Assembly: GCF_018294505.1 (NCBI RefSeq)
Contig: NC_057800.1
Location: 473,048,582-473,112,581 of the forward strand
DNA: 64,000 nucleotides
Direction: 5' to 3'
Source of the DNA: Triticum aestivum
Lineage: Eukaryota > Streptophyta > Magnoliopsida > Poales > Poaceae
Under the pieces are notes generated by a model. The model saw only the letters and a program-made list of their open reading frames with translations. It ran no database searches and had not been told where the DNA came from. Each line of letters begins with the position of its first letter. Within the stretch, counting starts at the first letter, position 1. The translations under genes were made by a program, and so were the position numbers. Positions 40,699 to 53,700 of the stretch are shown here, in pieces.

Positions 40699-43600
40699 TG
40701 TCACACCCTAGCTAGTTTATGCATTAGAGTGTTGCATCATATTTATTCTTTCATCAGAAACCTGAAATGGGGATGACAGAACCCCCAGTCCCCTCTGAAA
40801 CCAATTAGGGTTTACTAAAAACTTTTTCACTGAACCTGAAATGCCCTTCTAAAATGCCCATCATTTTTGTCTTGGTTCAGAACCTCTGCCAAAAGTGATG
40901 CACATTTTCCTAGGCCATCTTAGGGTTTTTGAATTAAATCATAAATATTTGAATTTGGGCATTTAAAATTATATAAAATATTTAAATGCTCAAATATCTC
41001 CAAACTAAAATGTTTCATGTTGGAAATAATCCAACTATGGACCAGGAGTAGTTTGGTGATTTTAGGAGTTGCCTAAGTATTTTTAATAAATCAACAAAGT
41101 TGCAGAAGTATTAAAAAACAGAAAACAGAAAGAAAATGGAAAAACTTACCTGACGCCAGCTCCCGGCCCACCTGCCGGCCCAGCCCAGCGCCGCTCCAGC
41201 GAGCTGCTTGCCGGCCAGGCAGGCAGGCAGGTGCCCGACGGCGACCGCAGCGCGCGCCACGCACCTGCTCGCCGCCTCGCCGCTCCCCTCGCCCGGTGAC
41301 GTCGTGGATCGGCCTCCCTCTCTCCCCCGAACCCCCCAGACACCCCCTCTCCTCTCCAGCTCCTCCCCCTCGCTCTCCCCTGCCATGACCGACGCCACCA
41401 TCGTCGTGCCTTCGTCGTAGCCATGCTCCCCGCCGCCCGTGCGTCCTCTCATCGTGTCCAGGAGCTCTACCGCTGTCCACTCCATCGAGCAAGCCGAGCC
41501 CCGAGCGCTCACAATGCCCGAGTCCACCGCAACGACCTCGCCCGAACCACCGTCGCCGGAGATCCCCTTCAACGTCGTCGTCGCTCCGGTCCATCCCCGG
41601 CCGCACCAAGGGCTTCGTCGCACTCACTGTGAGCTTAGCCATCTTCCCCCCCCCCCTTCTTTTCTTGCTCCCGAGCCATGTAGCGACCTCCCGGCGCTCA
41701 ACCGCACCCACCGCCGTGGAGCTCGTCGCCGACGTACTCCCGGTCACCCTCCGGCCACTCCACGGTGTCCATCATGCTCACCGCGTCACGTAGCACCTAA
41801 CTAGCTACTCCCCGCACCTCACCAATCCCCCTAGCGACAAGTTCGACTTTGGCCGAACTCCGGTGGCCGCCAAAGTCGTCGCCGGCGCCAACTCCGGCCA
41901 CCCCGACCCCAACGGACTCCACCAAGAGCTGCGGCTCGACCTCAGCTCCTCTCCGGTGGCCTCCGCGGCTCGTTTGGTTGCCGGAACGGCAAAAACCACT
42001 TCCGCCGCCGCGTCGGGCTCGCCGGCGGCTAAACGCCGATGCAGCCGACCCGGGTTTGACCACGGGTGGGCCCTGGTTGACTCCCCTGAGTCAATGACAG
42101 GTGGGGCCCAGCCCTGTTAATTAAACAGGTTTAGTTTTAATTAAACTTTAATTAATCTAATCACACTGACACGCGGGACCCACTGTCAGGTTTGACCGGA
42201 CGTGTCCCGTTGACCTGCTGACGTCACACTGACGTCAGGCTGACGCAATAATTGATTTTCTAGAATTAATCTAATATAGGAAATTCCAGAATATAGTTTA
42301 AACTTTAAAAATTCATAACTTTTATTCTGTAACTCCAAATCAGACAAATTATATATGAAAAATGATCAGAAAAATCCAATCTATCCATCTGTACTATTTT
42401 CATGCATGATTAAACAAGTTAACCTGATGTTTAATACAGAACAAGGAAAAACACTTTAAAAGGCCATGTTTGAGTTTGAAATTTGAATCTTTGATTCAAA
42501 TTGGTTCAAACCCTTCTGGTCTTAGTTGCATTAGCCCAACACACTCATATTGCTATGTTTCATGCATGCATCATATTGTTGCACATTGTTTGGTGATGGT
42601 TGTGTATCGGTGTTCTTTGTGGCAGGTTCTTCCTCCGAGGAGTACCGTGATTACCCTAACGAAGAACCGTATCAGTGCATCGAACCATCAGGCAAGCAAC
42701 CAACCATTTGATCATATCGATACAATCCCATGTTCTCGCTCCTGCTCTCTTTTACTGCATTAAGACAACGCGTTTCAAACTGCTGTGTGCTACGGTAGTT
42801 GAACCCACTTCCTCTGCATGACCTGTCATTGCCACAGTAACTAGATGAAACCCACTAGCATGTGTAGGAGTTGATTGAGCCATATGTATGTGTTGTTCCT
42901 ACCTTGCTATGCCTGCTATGCTTAGAGTCGTGTCAGGTCTGGTTCATCTGGGTGATGGGCTAGAGTGAAATGATTATGTCGGTAATGAGAGTGGTGTGGT
43001 GAACACGATTTGGTAAATGTATCGATGAGAGGCCATGTAGGAGTACATGGTGGGTTGTTTCATTGAAGCCGACCTTAAGCACTGAGATCTGTATGTGTGA
43101 TTTAAGAATCAGCTACTACCATGCATTGGGCCCGAAACCAATGGACCCTCTCGGCTTCTTATTCACCCTAGTTCTCCGTCCAGGAGTTGCAAGTAGTTTC
43201 TAGTGTTTGTAGCCTACTGGAGGCCATGGACAGCGCTGACCGTAGGGGTGGGCTGTGATGCGGTAGGTACGTGGCCGGGTGTACCGAATACCCGTTAGGT
43301 ATCTCGGGAACCCTGTTCACGTCGTTCGGGGCCGTATGGGAAACCTCGGCCGGACTCCCTACGGATGGAACCTGGATAGGCGATAAACCTGGATTGGAGG
43401 CTTAGGTGATTAGGTAGGTCGTGGCCGACACCCACGTTGGGCTTCCGCTTGAAGGTTGCCGAGTACATGTCGTGTAAACGACGGTAAGGGGTGAGAGGGT
43501 GTATGAAGAAGTACACCCCTGCAGGGTTGTCATGATCTATTCGAATAGCCGCGTCCGCGGTAAAGGACTACTTGATTGCCTATACAGTTCATAGACAAGT

Positions 43601-44751
43601 AAATGGAAACTACTAAAATCCTCAAGATAAGTGTGAGTGCCGAGGATGGCTCTTCCGTAGGAAGACGGAGGTGGATCCTCGGTAGTGTATTGAATTGGTG
43701 AGTAGTGGACTCGTGTGCGCAAAACCATTTCAAGTTGGAGTCTCGTAGGTTAGCCTAGCCAAGAGTCAAAGCTGGCTTGCTGCAACAACTCCACCAACCC
43801 TTCTTGATAATATGCATGTATATAGGATCTGATGTAAGTCTTGCTGAGTACCTTTGTACTCATGTTGCTATAATTTACATTTTTTACAGAAGACGTTGCA
43901 ACCCCTTCTGATGGGTTCTACGTAGACGTTGACATCAATGAGTAGGCTAAGGCCCAGGTGGTGATCCTGAGCTTGTGAAGGACCACGTAGTATAGCTAGG
44001 CTTTCCAAGCCTCTTTTGTTTTACTAGTTGTCTGTACCCAGACAAGTTACTTCCGCTGCTGGTTTGTATGACTGTATGACTTGAATGCTGGGTCGTGTGA
44101 CCCGTACCTTTGTGTATGTTATGTATGGCTCTCTGAGCCTTAAATAAAGTACTTGTGTCATAGAGTCATGTTGTGATGCCTTGTTGTATTTGCACATATC
44201 GAGCATATTGTGTGTATGATTGAAATGCTTGGTATGTGTGGGATCTGACTATCTAGTTGTTTATCCTTAGTAGCCTCTCTTACCGGGAAATGTCTCCTAG
44301 TGTTACCACTGAGCCATGGTAGCTTGCTACTGCTCTAGAACACTTAGGCTGGCCGGCATGTGTCCTTCTTCGTTCCTGTGTCTGTCCCTTCGGGGAAATG
44401 TCACGCATTGAGTACCGGAGTCCTGTTAGCCCGCTACAGCCCGGTTTACCGGAGTCCTGCTAGCCCAGTGCTACAGCCCGGACCCACTTGCTGATGACCG
44501 ACACGTTCGTTGCTGGGTCATGGATGCCTGTCCCTGTAAGTCTGTGCCACTTTGGGTTTACGACTAGCCATGTCAGCCCGGGCTCCTTATCATATGGGTA
44601 CTAGCGACACTATCATATACGTGTGCCAAAAGGCGCAAACGGTCCCGGGCAAAGGTAAGGCGACACCCGTGGGAATACCGTGCGTGAGGCCGCAAAGTGA
44701 TATGAGGTGTTACATGCTAGACCTATGTGGCATCGAGTCGGGGTCCTGACA
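40699..44751 (+). repeat. 5' LTR of the Gypsy element
   Basis: Direct repeat of 50770-54817. It includes a GC-rich block at 41150-42115, a C-run at 41646-41656 that is shorter in the other LTR, and an AATAAA signal at about 44142-44147. Frames in the GC-rich block exist on both strands and are not supported as genes. Confidence 0.95.
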
Positions 44752-44755
44752 GCGT

Positions 44756-44767
44756 TGGCATCAGAGC
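44756..44767 (+). promoter_or_regulatory. Primer binding site
   Basis: TGGCATCAGAGC four bases after the LTR. One change from the tRNA-iMet form TGGTATCAGAGC. Confidence 0.85.
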
Positions 44768-45193
44768 CGGACTGCCTGTAGGTTCTCCAAGCCAAACTGG
44801 TCGATGTTGAGTCTAGAAATTCTTTAGTTATATGTAGGGGAATTGTTTGTGGGTTGGGACGTAAGGCTCTTTTTACTCCTTTGTCTTATGACATTCTGAT
44901 CTGAGTCAGTCTATTCTTCCACCGGGGGTTAAGGAATTAGGATCTATTCTCTCTATCAGGATCACGTGTTACTAATCAGTAGTACCTTATAGATTTGATG
45001 GATACAAGTCTAGTTCAGTTCTACTACCACATTATGTTGTTAGGATGGACTCAGAACTTTGATATGATGATGTTGAGTGTGTATGAAATCCTTTGTCAAA
45101 TGTCTCAAAATCCTTCTTGAGCATTTACAGCTGTTATGCTGCCGAAATTTTGCTAGGAATTCTAATGCCTTTGCATTATGATTGTGCTTTCAG

Positions 45194-45886
45194 ATGGCCA
45201 CTCGCAACCTCAATCAAGTGGTTCGCCTGACTCGATGCCTAGATGTACCCGGTCATACCGCCATGTTGGTCAGGGTAATGACTGAGGCTGGATACCGTTG
45301 GTATCCTGAGTACACGGTCGAAGAGCAATTTCGAGACTTTAATCAAAGCCAGTATCTCTGCACTGTCAGGATATTTCCATCTTATCCTGGATCCACTGAG
45401 CCCCTTCACTGCTCCTATGGACTCGGGGTTACTATTGAGATGGCTGTGTAGGACGCCGCCTACTCTATGATGACCATCATGCGAGTCAGGTCTGGTCTAT
45501 TTCGGGACTCTGATTTCCGGTATATGCCAGGATCACTTCCGGGAGCACAAGGGTATCTTCAGGCTATCTATGCTGACCCCACCCAGGAGGATTCACGGAC
45601 TCGCACCACTGCTGAGATGCTCGAGGATAAGGACCGTGAAAATCGGGCCTTGAGGTTAGAGCTCTTCAATACCCGTGCTGACCATTGGGCCACATTGACT
45701 CGGTTTGCACAGGCGGTGCAAGCTGGATATTCGGATATGCGCGATCTCTATCCTGTGAGATCTGCTCTGCCAGACGTGATGGGTTGGCGTGATGTAGGAG
45801 GCATCACCCCACCTCGCGGTCCCCGCAGGCCATCGTCTGTTGGTCCAAGACCTCATCCTAGCCCCTATGGTCCACAAGCTCCGTGA
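45194..45886 (+). pseudogene. Extra ORF upstream of gag in the Gypsy element
   Basis: The frame has 230 codons from ATG 45194 to TGA 45884-45886, with a single TAG at 45449-45451. The ATG follows TTGTGCTTTCAG, which looks like a splice acceptor. The N-terminal half looks globular (MLVRVMTEAGYRWYPEYTVE). After the stop there is a Glu/Arg/Leu heptad region (EDKDRENRALRLELFNTRAD) that could be a coiled coil, and the C-terminus is Pro/Arg-rich (GPRRPSSVGPRP). No match to gag or pol domains. Chromoviruses do not normally need an ORF here. Function unknown. Confidence 0.6.
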
Positions 45887-46310
45887 GATCGTCTGTTTCT
45901 GGATGATCATGTTGAGCTTCTAGGCTATGGAGGTGACTTCTACGAGGACTACTACGGATCGGTCTGAGTTAGTGGTAGTATCACTAGTTCGTGTTAGCTG
46001 TGTCGTCTATCGTCCTGCGTGACTCGTGGGATATGACCTAGTTTGTATCGCCTTCCGGAGGTGTAGAAAAATAATGTATAGGAGCTGGGAATGCCTCCGA
46101 TGAGATGTAATCCTCTTTTCACCGTAATAGTACCTTGTTTGGTCTTGTACTAAACCCTGTATGGTGTGTATGACGATGGAATAAAGAAGCAATTTCTGTA
46201 TCTACCATGTCATACGGATGATCATCTTGCATTCCGAGTTATTCCTTACATTCTGTATCCTATGTCGGAATTTTATCATTCTAACTAAATCATTGTCTTG
46301 TTTACCTAGG

Positions 46311-49300
46311 ATGGTCAACATGCGCACTAACCCTGCTCCTCAAGAGCAGGCCGAAGGTAGTGAAGTCAGGAATGCAAATCTGCCTCATCCTCCTTCCCTA
46401 GCCGAGGTTATGATGGAAGCCGAAAGAAACAAGCGGGAGACCAACCGTTTGTTGGAGCGTATTGAACAGAACACAGCACACCATCAGAGGACTAACGTGG
46501 TGTCACTCAGTGATTTCATCAAGTTCCATCCACCCACGTTCCACCACTCCGTCGAGCCTCTCGACGCTGATGACTGGCTTCGCAGTATCTCTCACAAGCT
46601 GCGTTCCGCGCTAGTAGCTGAGGCTGACAAGGTCACCTTTGCTGCATATCATCTTGAAGGCCCCGCTAGTCTATGGTGGGAGAATTATGGAGCTATGCGC
46701 CCAGCGGGCCATGTCACTACTTGGGCTGAATTCAGCGAGGCTTTCCGTGAACATCACATTCCGGAGGGTCTCATGGACCGTAAACGTGAGGAATTTTGCA
46801 GTTTCACTCAGGGCCGACTCTCTGTGGATGCTTACAGCAGGGAGTTCGGTAACCTCGCATGATATGCAACCGAGGAAGTTTCTACTGATGCCAAGAAGCA
46901 AGCAAGGTTCCGTAAGGGACTTAGTCCTGAGCTTCGCCGCGACCTCCGTCTGCATGAGTGCACATCTTTTCAGAAACTTGTTAACAAGGCCATCAGTGTT
47001 GAGACTGGTCAGACTGATTATGACGCAACACGCAAGCATGGCCGTGACATGGGTTCCTCATCCGGTGCTGGTCCTCAGAAGCGCCGCGTGTGGGTGCCCA
47101 ACACTGCCCTGCCACCCAGGTTCACACTGAGGCCATCCTTCCAGGCGCCTCGCCCCATACAACAGTCTGCACCAGCCAAGCCCTATGGTGGTCCAACCAA
47201 CAATGCTCCTCCACGTACCAGTTCCGTGACTTGTTTCAAGTGTGGGGAATCTGGCCACTATATGCGTGAGTGTCCCCAGACCAACCCCAACCAACCTGCT
47301 AAAGTTGTTAGCCGTGGCAAGCCGACAGGGAAAGTGTTCCACATCAAGCCGGCCACCGCTACACGTGGCCATGTCAACTGTATCTCTGCCGAAGAAGCTC
47401 AAGAGGATCCCAACGTCGTTCTTGGTACGCTCCTTGTTAATTGCCACCCGGCATCTGTTCTTTTCGATACAGGAGCCTCTCATTCATTTATATCCGAGAA
47501 CTATGCTCGTTTGCATAACACCGCATTCTGTGACATGCCATCCACTATGGAAATTTCTACTCCCGGTTCTAGATGGCAAACCTCCAGGGTAAGTTATGGA
47601 AATGAAATCCAAGTCGACAGACTTGTTTTCCTTGCATCTTTGATAGCTCTCAAATCTTCAGATATTAATATCATCTTGGGTATGGACTGGATGTCAGCTC
47701 ATCATGCCAAAATTGATTGCTTCTCTAGGACTGTTCAACTCACCCATCCTTCGGGGAAGATAGTCAGTGTCTTGACCCGATTAGGCAAGCGACAATTATA
47801 TTCTCTTAACGCCAGCCCTTTGCCAGACCTTGAGGACGTTCCGGTAGTCCGTGACTTCCCGGATGTCTTCCCAGAGGAATTGCCAGGTGTTCCACCTGAC
47901 AAGGATGTTGAGTTCGTAATAGACCTCATTCCAGGAACCGTTCCGATTGCTAGAAGACCCTATAAGATGGCACCACTAGAACTAGCCGAGCTTAAGAAAC
48001 AACTCGATGAGTCCTTGAAAAAGGGTTTCATCCGACCTAGTTCATCTCCATGGGCTTGCCCCGTCCTATTCGTCAAGAAGAAGGATGGTACGGACCGGAT
48101 GGTTGTAGATTATCGACCTGTTAATTTGGTCACAATCAAGAACAAATATCTGCTCCCCAGGATCAACGACCTGTATGATCAGCTCGCTGGATCCTCAGTC
48201 TTCTCCAAGATGGATTTGAGGTTGGGCTACCATCAAATCAAAATCAGAAACGGGGACATCCCTAAAACGGCCTTTGTTACTCGTTATGGCCAATACGAGT
48301 ACACCGTCATGTCCTTCGGTTTAACCAACGCTCCAGCCACCTTTTCTCGGTTAATGAACTCAATCTTCATGGAGTATTTGGATAAATTCGTCGTGGTTTA
48401 CCTCGATGATATACTCATCTACTCCAAGAGCGAGGAAGAACATGCCGAACATCTAAGGCTAGTGTTGAAGAAACTTCGAGAGCATCGCCTTTATGCCAAA
48501 TTTTCTAAATGTGAATTTTGGTTGTCAGAAGTGACCTATCTGGGTCATGTAATATCTGGTAAAGGTATTGCTGTTAACCCTGAGCGAGTTCAAGCCGTCC
48601 TTAATTGGACTCCACCTGAATCGGTTAAGCAAGTTCGGAGTTTTCTGGGCTTAGCGAGCTATTGTCGTCGCTTTGTCGAGAACTTCTCCAAAGTTGCTAA
48701 ACCTCTAACCGAACTCCTCAAGAAAGATAAACAGTTCGAATGGACTCCACAATGTGAGCACAGCTTTCAGGAACTGAAAAGACGCCTGACTTCTGCTCCC
48801 GTGCTGGTACCGCCAGACTTCTCTAAGGACTTTGTTATCTAATGCGACGCCTCGCGACAAGGATTAGGTTGCATTCTCATGCAAGATCGACATGTAATTG
48901 CTTACGCTTCACGGCAATTGCACCCACATGAGGAGAATTATCCTACTCATGATCTAGAGCTTGCCGCCGTAGTCTATGCACTTAAGACCTGGCGACATTA
49001 CCTCCTCGGTAACCATTGCGAAATATTCACTGATCACCAAAGTCTGAAGTACATTTTCACCCAACCGGATTTGAATCTCAGGCAAAGACGTTGGGTTGAG
49101 TTGATCACAGATTTCGACTTAGGAATAACTTACGCCCCAGGGAAAGCCAACGTCATGGCTGATGCGCTAAGTCGTAAATCTTATTGTAACAACCTAATGT
49201 TACAACAAAGTCAACCGCTTCTCCATGAGGAATTTCGAAAGCTTAACCTTCACATTGTTCCTCAAGGTTTTCTTTCCACCTTGGTGGCGAAACCTACCCT

Positions 49301-50786
49301 TACGGACCAAATCATCAAAGCACAGAAGGTAGATCCGGGAATTTCCCGCATCAAGAGAAACATCAAGAAAGGAGTTGCGAATTGTTTCTCCATTAATGAT
49401 CAAGGGGTCGTATACTTCGGGAATCGACTAGTGGTTCCCAAAGTGCGAAACCTGAGGCGATTGATCCTTAAGGAGGCTCATGAATCTCCTCTCACCATTC
49501 ATCCCGGTAGTACTAAGATGTATCAGGACCTACGCCAGAGGTTCTGGTGGACTAGGATGAAGAGAGAAATTGCCCAGTATATTGCTAATTGCGACGTCTG
49601 CCGTCGTGTAAAAGCAGAGCATCAACGGCCTGCTGGCACCCTTCAACCCTTAGCTATTCCTGAATGGAAATGGGATAAAATTGGTATGGACTTCATTACC
49701 GGTTTTCCCAGGACCAAAAGAGGGAATAATGTTATCTTCGTCGTTGTTGATCGTCTTTCCAAAGTGGCCCATTTCTTACCTGTTCGCGAGAGTATAACCG
49801 CTAGTCAGCTGGCAGACTTATACATCTCCCGAATAGTGTCTCTCCATGGTGTTCCCTTGGAAATTAACTCGGATAGAGGAAGTCTTTTCACCTCTCGATT
49901 TTGGGAAAGTTTCCAAAACGCTATGGGAACCCGCCTTTCCTTTAGCACCGCTTTTCACCCTCAATCGAGTGGTCAAGTGGAACGCGTCAACCAGATTCTA
50001 GAAGACATGCTTCGGGCCTCTGTTATCTCATTCGGAATGGATTGGGAGAAGTGCCTTCCATTTGCCGAATTCGCTTACAACAACAGCTATCAATCTAGCT
50101 TGGGTAAAGCCCCTTTTGAAGTTCTCTATGGACGACGGTGTCGAACACCCCTTAACTGGTCAGAAACCGGGGAAAGACAGTTCTTTGGCCTGGACATGAT
50201 TCAGGAAGCAGAAGAACAAGTTCGCATCGTTCGTGAAAAGTTGAAAACAGCCCAATCTCGTCAAAAGAGTCAATATGACCAAAAACATAAGGCTATGACT
50301 TTCGAGGTTGACGAGAAGGCTTACCTTCGGGTTACCCCTCTGAAGGGAACCCATCGTTTCGGTATCAAAGGCAAATTGGCTCCTCGTTACATTGGACCTT
50401 TTCGCATTCTCGCTAAACGAGGAGAAGTTGCCTACCAGTTGGAACTACCTCCGCACCTCTCCAGAGTCCACGATGTCTTCCACGTTTCTCAACTCAGGCG
50501 TTGCTTCTCGGATCCTATCCGTGGAGTGGACCACGAAACGCTTGATCTCCAAGATAATCTTACATATCGAGAGTACCCCATTCATATCCTCGATTAGGCC
50601 GAGCGTACCACTCGACGTCATAATATCAAGTTTCTCAAAGTACAATGGTCGCACCATTCTGAGGATGAAGCAACTTGGGAAAGGGAGCATCGTCTTCGAC
50701 TTGAGTATCCCGCCTTCTTTCCGGAGGAACCCAAATCTCGGGACGAGATTCTTTTGAGTGGGGGTGAGTTGTCACACCCTAGCTAG
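46311..50786 (+). pseudogene. Gypsy Gag-Pol polyprotein, three premature stops
   Basis: One frame of about 1491 codons from ATG 46311 (preceded by an acceptor-like TTTACCTAG) to TAG 50784-50786, which lies inside the 3' LTR. Breaks: TGA 46860-46862, TAA 48840-48842, TAG 50595-50597. Domains in order: retrotransposon gag (LEGPASLWWENY near 46655), zinc knuckle [14 protein letters not shown] (47231-47272), aspartic protease DTGA (47467), RT with DYRPVN and YLDD (48397-48411), RNase H with CDAS right after the second stop, integrase H2C2 finger ([15 protein letters not shown] near 49593) and a DDE core ([15 protein letters not shown]). The C-terminal chromodomain has KFLKVQWSHHSEDEATWE (about 50628-50680). 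The [11 protein letters not shown] motif and chromodomain fit the Tekay/Del clade. It encodes particle, cDNA synthesis and targeted integration into heterochromatin, but is disabled as it stands. Confidence 0.92.
50753..50769 (+). promoter_or_regulatory. Polypurine tract
   Basis: GAGTGGGGGTGAGT directly before the 3' LTR. It also codes for the end of the polyprotein frame. Confidence 0.8.
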
Positions 50787-53700
50787 TTTATGCATTAGAG
50801 TGTTGCATCATGTTTATTCTTTCATCAGAAACCTGAAATGGGGATGACAGAACCCCCAGTCCCCTCTGAAACCAATTAGGGTTTACTAAAAACTTTTTCA
50901 ATGAACCTGAAATGCCCTTCTAAAATGCCCATCATTTTTGTCTTGGTTCAGAATCTCTGCCAAAAGTGATGCACATTTTCCTACGCCATCTTAGGGTTTT
51001 TGAATTAAATCATAAATATTTGAATTTGGGCATTTAAAATTATATAAAATATTTAAATGCTCAAATATCTCCAAACTAAAATGTTTCATGTTGGAAATAA
51101 TCCAACTATGGACCAGGAGTAGTTTGGTGATTTTAGGAGTTGCCTAAGTATTTTTAATAAATCAACAAAGTTGCAGAAGTATTAAAAAACAGAAAACAGA
51201 AAGAAAATGGAAAAACTTACCTGACGCCAGCTCCCGGCCCACCTTCCGGCCCAGCCCAGCGCCGCTCCAGCGAGCTGCTTGCCGGCCAGGCAGGCAGGCA
51301 GGTGCCCGACGGCGACCGCAGCGCGCGCCACGCACCTGCTCGCCGCCTCGCCGCTCCCCTTGCCCGGTGACGTCGTGGATCGGCCTCCCTCTCTCCCCCG
51401 AACCCCCCAGACACCCCCTCTCCTCTCCAGCTCCTCCCCCTCGCGCTCCCCTGCCATGACCGACGCCACCATCGCCGTGCCTTCGTCGTAGCCGTGCTCC
51501 CCGCCGCTTGTGCGTCCTCTCATCGTGTCCAGGAGCTCCGCCGCTGTCCACTCCATCGAGCAAGCCGAGCCCCGAGCGCTCGCAACGCCCGAGTCCACCG
51601 CAACGACCTCGCCCGAACCGCCGTCACCGGAGATCCCCTTCAACGCCGTCGTCGCTCCGGTCCATCCCCGGCCGCACCAAGGGCTTCGTCGCACTCACTG
51701 TGAGCTTAGCCATCTTCCCACCTTCTTTTCTTGCTCCCGAGCCGTGTAGCGACCTCCCGGAGCTCAACCGCACCCACCGCCGTGGAGCTCGTCGCCGACG
51801 TACTCCCGGTCACCCTCCGGCAACTCCACGGTGTCCATCATGCTCACCGCGTCACGTAGCACCTAACTAGCTACTCCCCGCACCTCACCGATCCCCCTAG
51901 CGACAACTTCGACTTTGGCTGAACTCCGGTGGCCGCCAAAGTCGTCGCCGGCGCCAACTCCGGCCACCCCGACCCCAACGGACTCCACCAAGAGCTGCGG
52001 CTCGACCTCAGCTCCTCTCCGGTGGCCTTCGCGGCTCGTTTGGTTGCCGGAACGGCAAAAACCACTTCCGCCGCCGCGTCGGGCTCGCCGGCGGCTAAAC
52101 GCCGGTGCAGCCGACCCGGGTTTGACCACGGGTGGGCCCTGGTTGACTCCCCTGAGTCAATGACAGGTGGGGCCCAGCCCTGTTAATTAAACAGGTTTAG
52201 TTTTAATTAAAATTTAATTAATCTAATCACACTGACACGCGGGACCCATTGTCAGGTTTGACCGGACGTGTCCCGTTGACCTGCTGACGTCACACTGACG
52301 TCAGGCTGACGCAATAATTGATTTTCTGGAATTAATCTAATATAGGAAATTCCAGAATATAGTTTAAACTTTAAAAATTCATAACTTTTATTCTGTAACT
52401 CCAAATCAGACAAATTATATATGAAAAATGATCAAAAAAATCCAATCTATCCATCCGTACTATTTTCATGCATGATTAAACAAGTTAACCTGATGTTTAA
52501 TACAGAACAAGGAAAAACACTTTAAAGGGCCATGTTTGAGTTTGAAATTTGAATCTTTGATTCAAATTGGTTCAAACCCTTCTGGTCTTAGTTGCATTAG
52601 CCCGACACACTCATATTGCTATGTTTCATGCATGCATCATATTGTTGCACATTGTTTGGTGATGGTTGTGTATCGGTGTTCTTTGCGGCAGGTTCTGCCT
52701 CCGAGGAGTACCGTGATTACCCTAACGAAGAACCGTATCAGTGCATCGAACCATCAGGCAAGCAACCAACCATTTGATCATATCGATACAATCCCATGTT
52801 CTCGCTCCTGCTCTCTTTTACTGCATTAAGACAACGCGTTTCAAACTGCTGTGTGCTACGGTAGTTGAACCCACTTCCTCTGCATGACCTGTCATTGCCA
52901 CAGTAACTAGATGAAACCCACTAGCATGTGTAGGAGTTGATTGAGCCATATGTATGTGTTGTTCCTACCTTGCTATGCCTGCTATGCTTAGAGTCGTGTC
53001 AGGTCTGGTTCATCTGGGTGATGGGCTAGAGTGAAATGATTATGTCGGTAATGAGAGTGGTGTGGTGAACACGATTTGGTAAAGGTATCGATGAGAGGCC
53101 ATGTAGGAGTACATGGTGGGTTGTTTCATTGAAGCCGACCTTAAGCACTGAGATCTGTATGTGTGATTTAAGAATCAGCTACTACCATGCATTGGGCCCG
53201 AAACCAATGGACCCTCTCGGCTTCTTATTCACCCTAGTTCTCCGTCCAGGAGTTGCAAGTAGTTTCTGGTGTTTGTAGCCTACTGGAGGCCGTGGACAGC
53301 GCTGACCGTAGGGGTGGGCTATGATGCGATAGGTACGTGGCCGGGTGTACCGAATACCCGTTAGGTATCTCGGGAACCCTGTTCACATCGTTCGGGGCCG
53401 TATGGGAAACCTCGGTCGGACTCCCTACGGATGGAACCTGGATAGGCGATAAACCTGGATTGGAGGCTTAGGTGATTAGGTAGGTCGTGGCCGACACCCA
53501 CGTTGGGCTTCCGCTTGAAGGTTGCCGAGTACATGTCGTGTAAACGACGGTAAGGGGTGAGAGCGTGTATGAAGAAGTACACCCCTGCAGGGTTGTCATG
53601 ATCTATTCGAATAGCCGCGTCCACGGTAAAGGACTACTTGGTTGCCTATACAGTTCATAGACAAGTAAATGGAAACTACTAAAAGCCTCAAGATAAGTGT

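Noticed and set aside
41091..42120. Several overlapping open frames on both strands of the Gypsy LTR
   Set aside because: They result from GC-rich composition and are repeated in both LTRs (41091-42120 and 51162-52186). Frames on opposite strands overlap and none has a recognisable domain.
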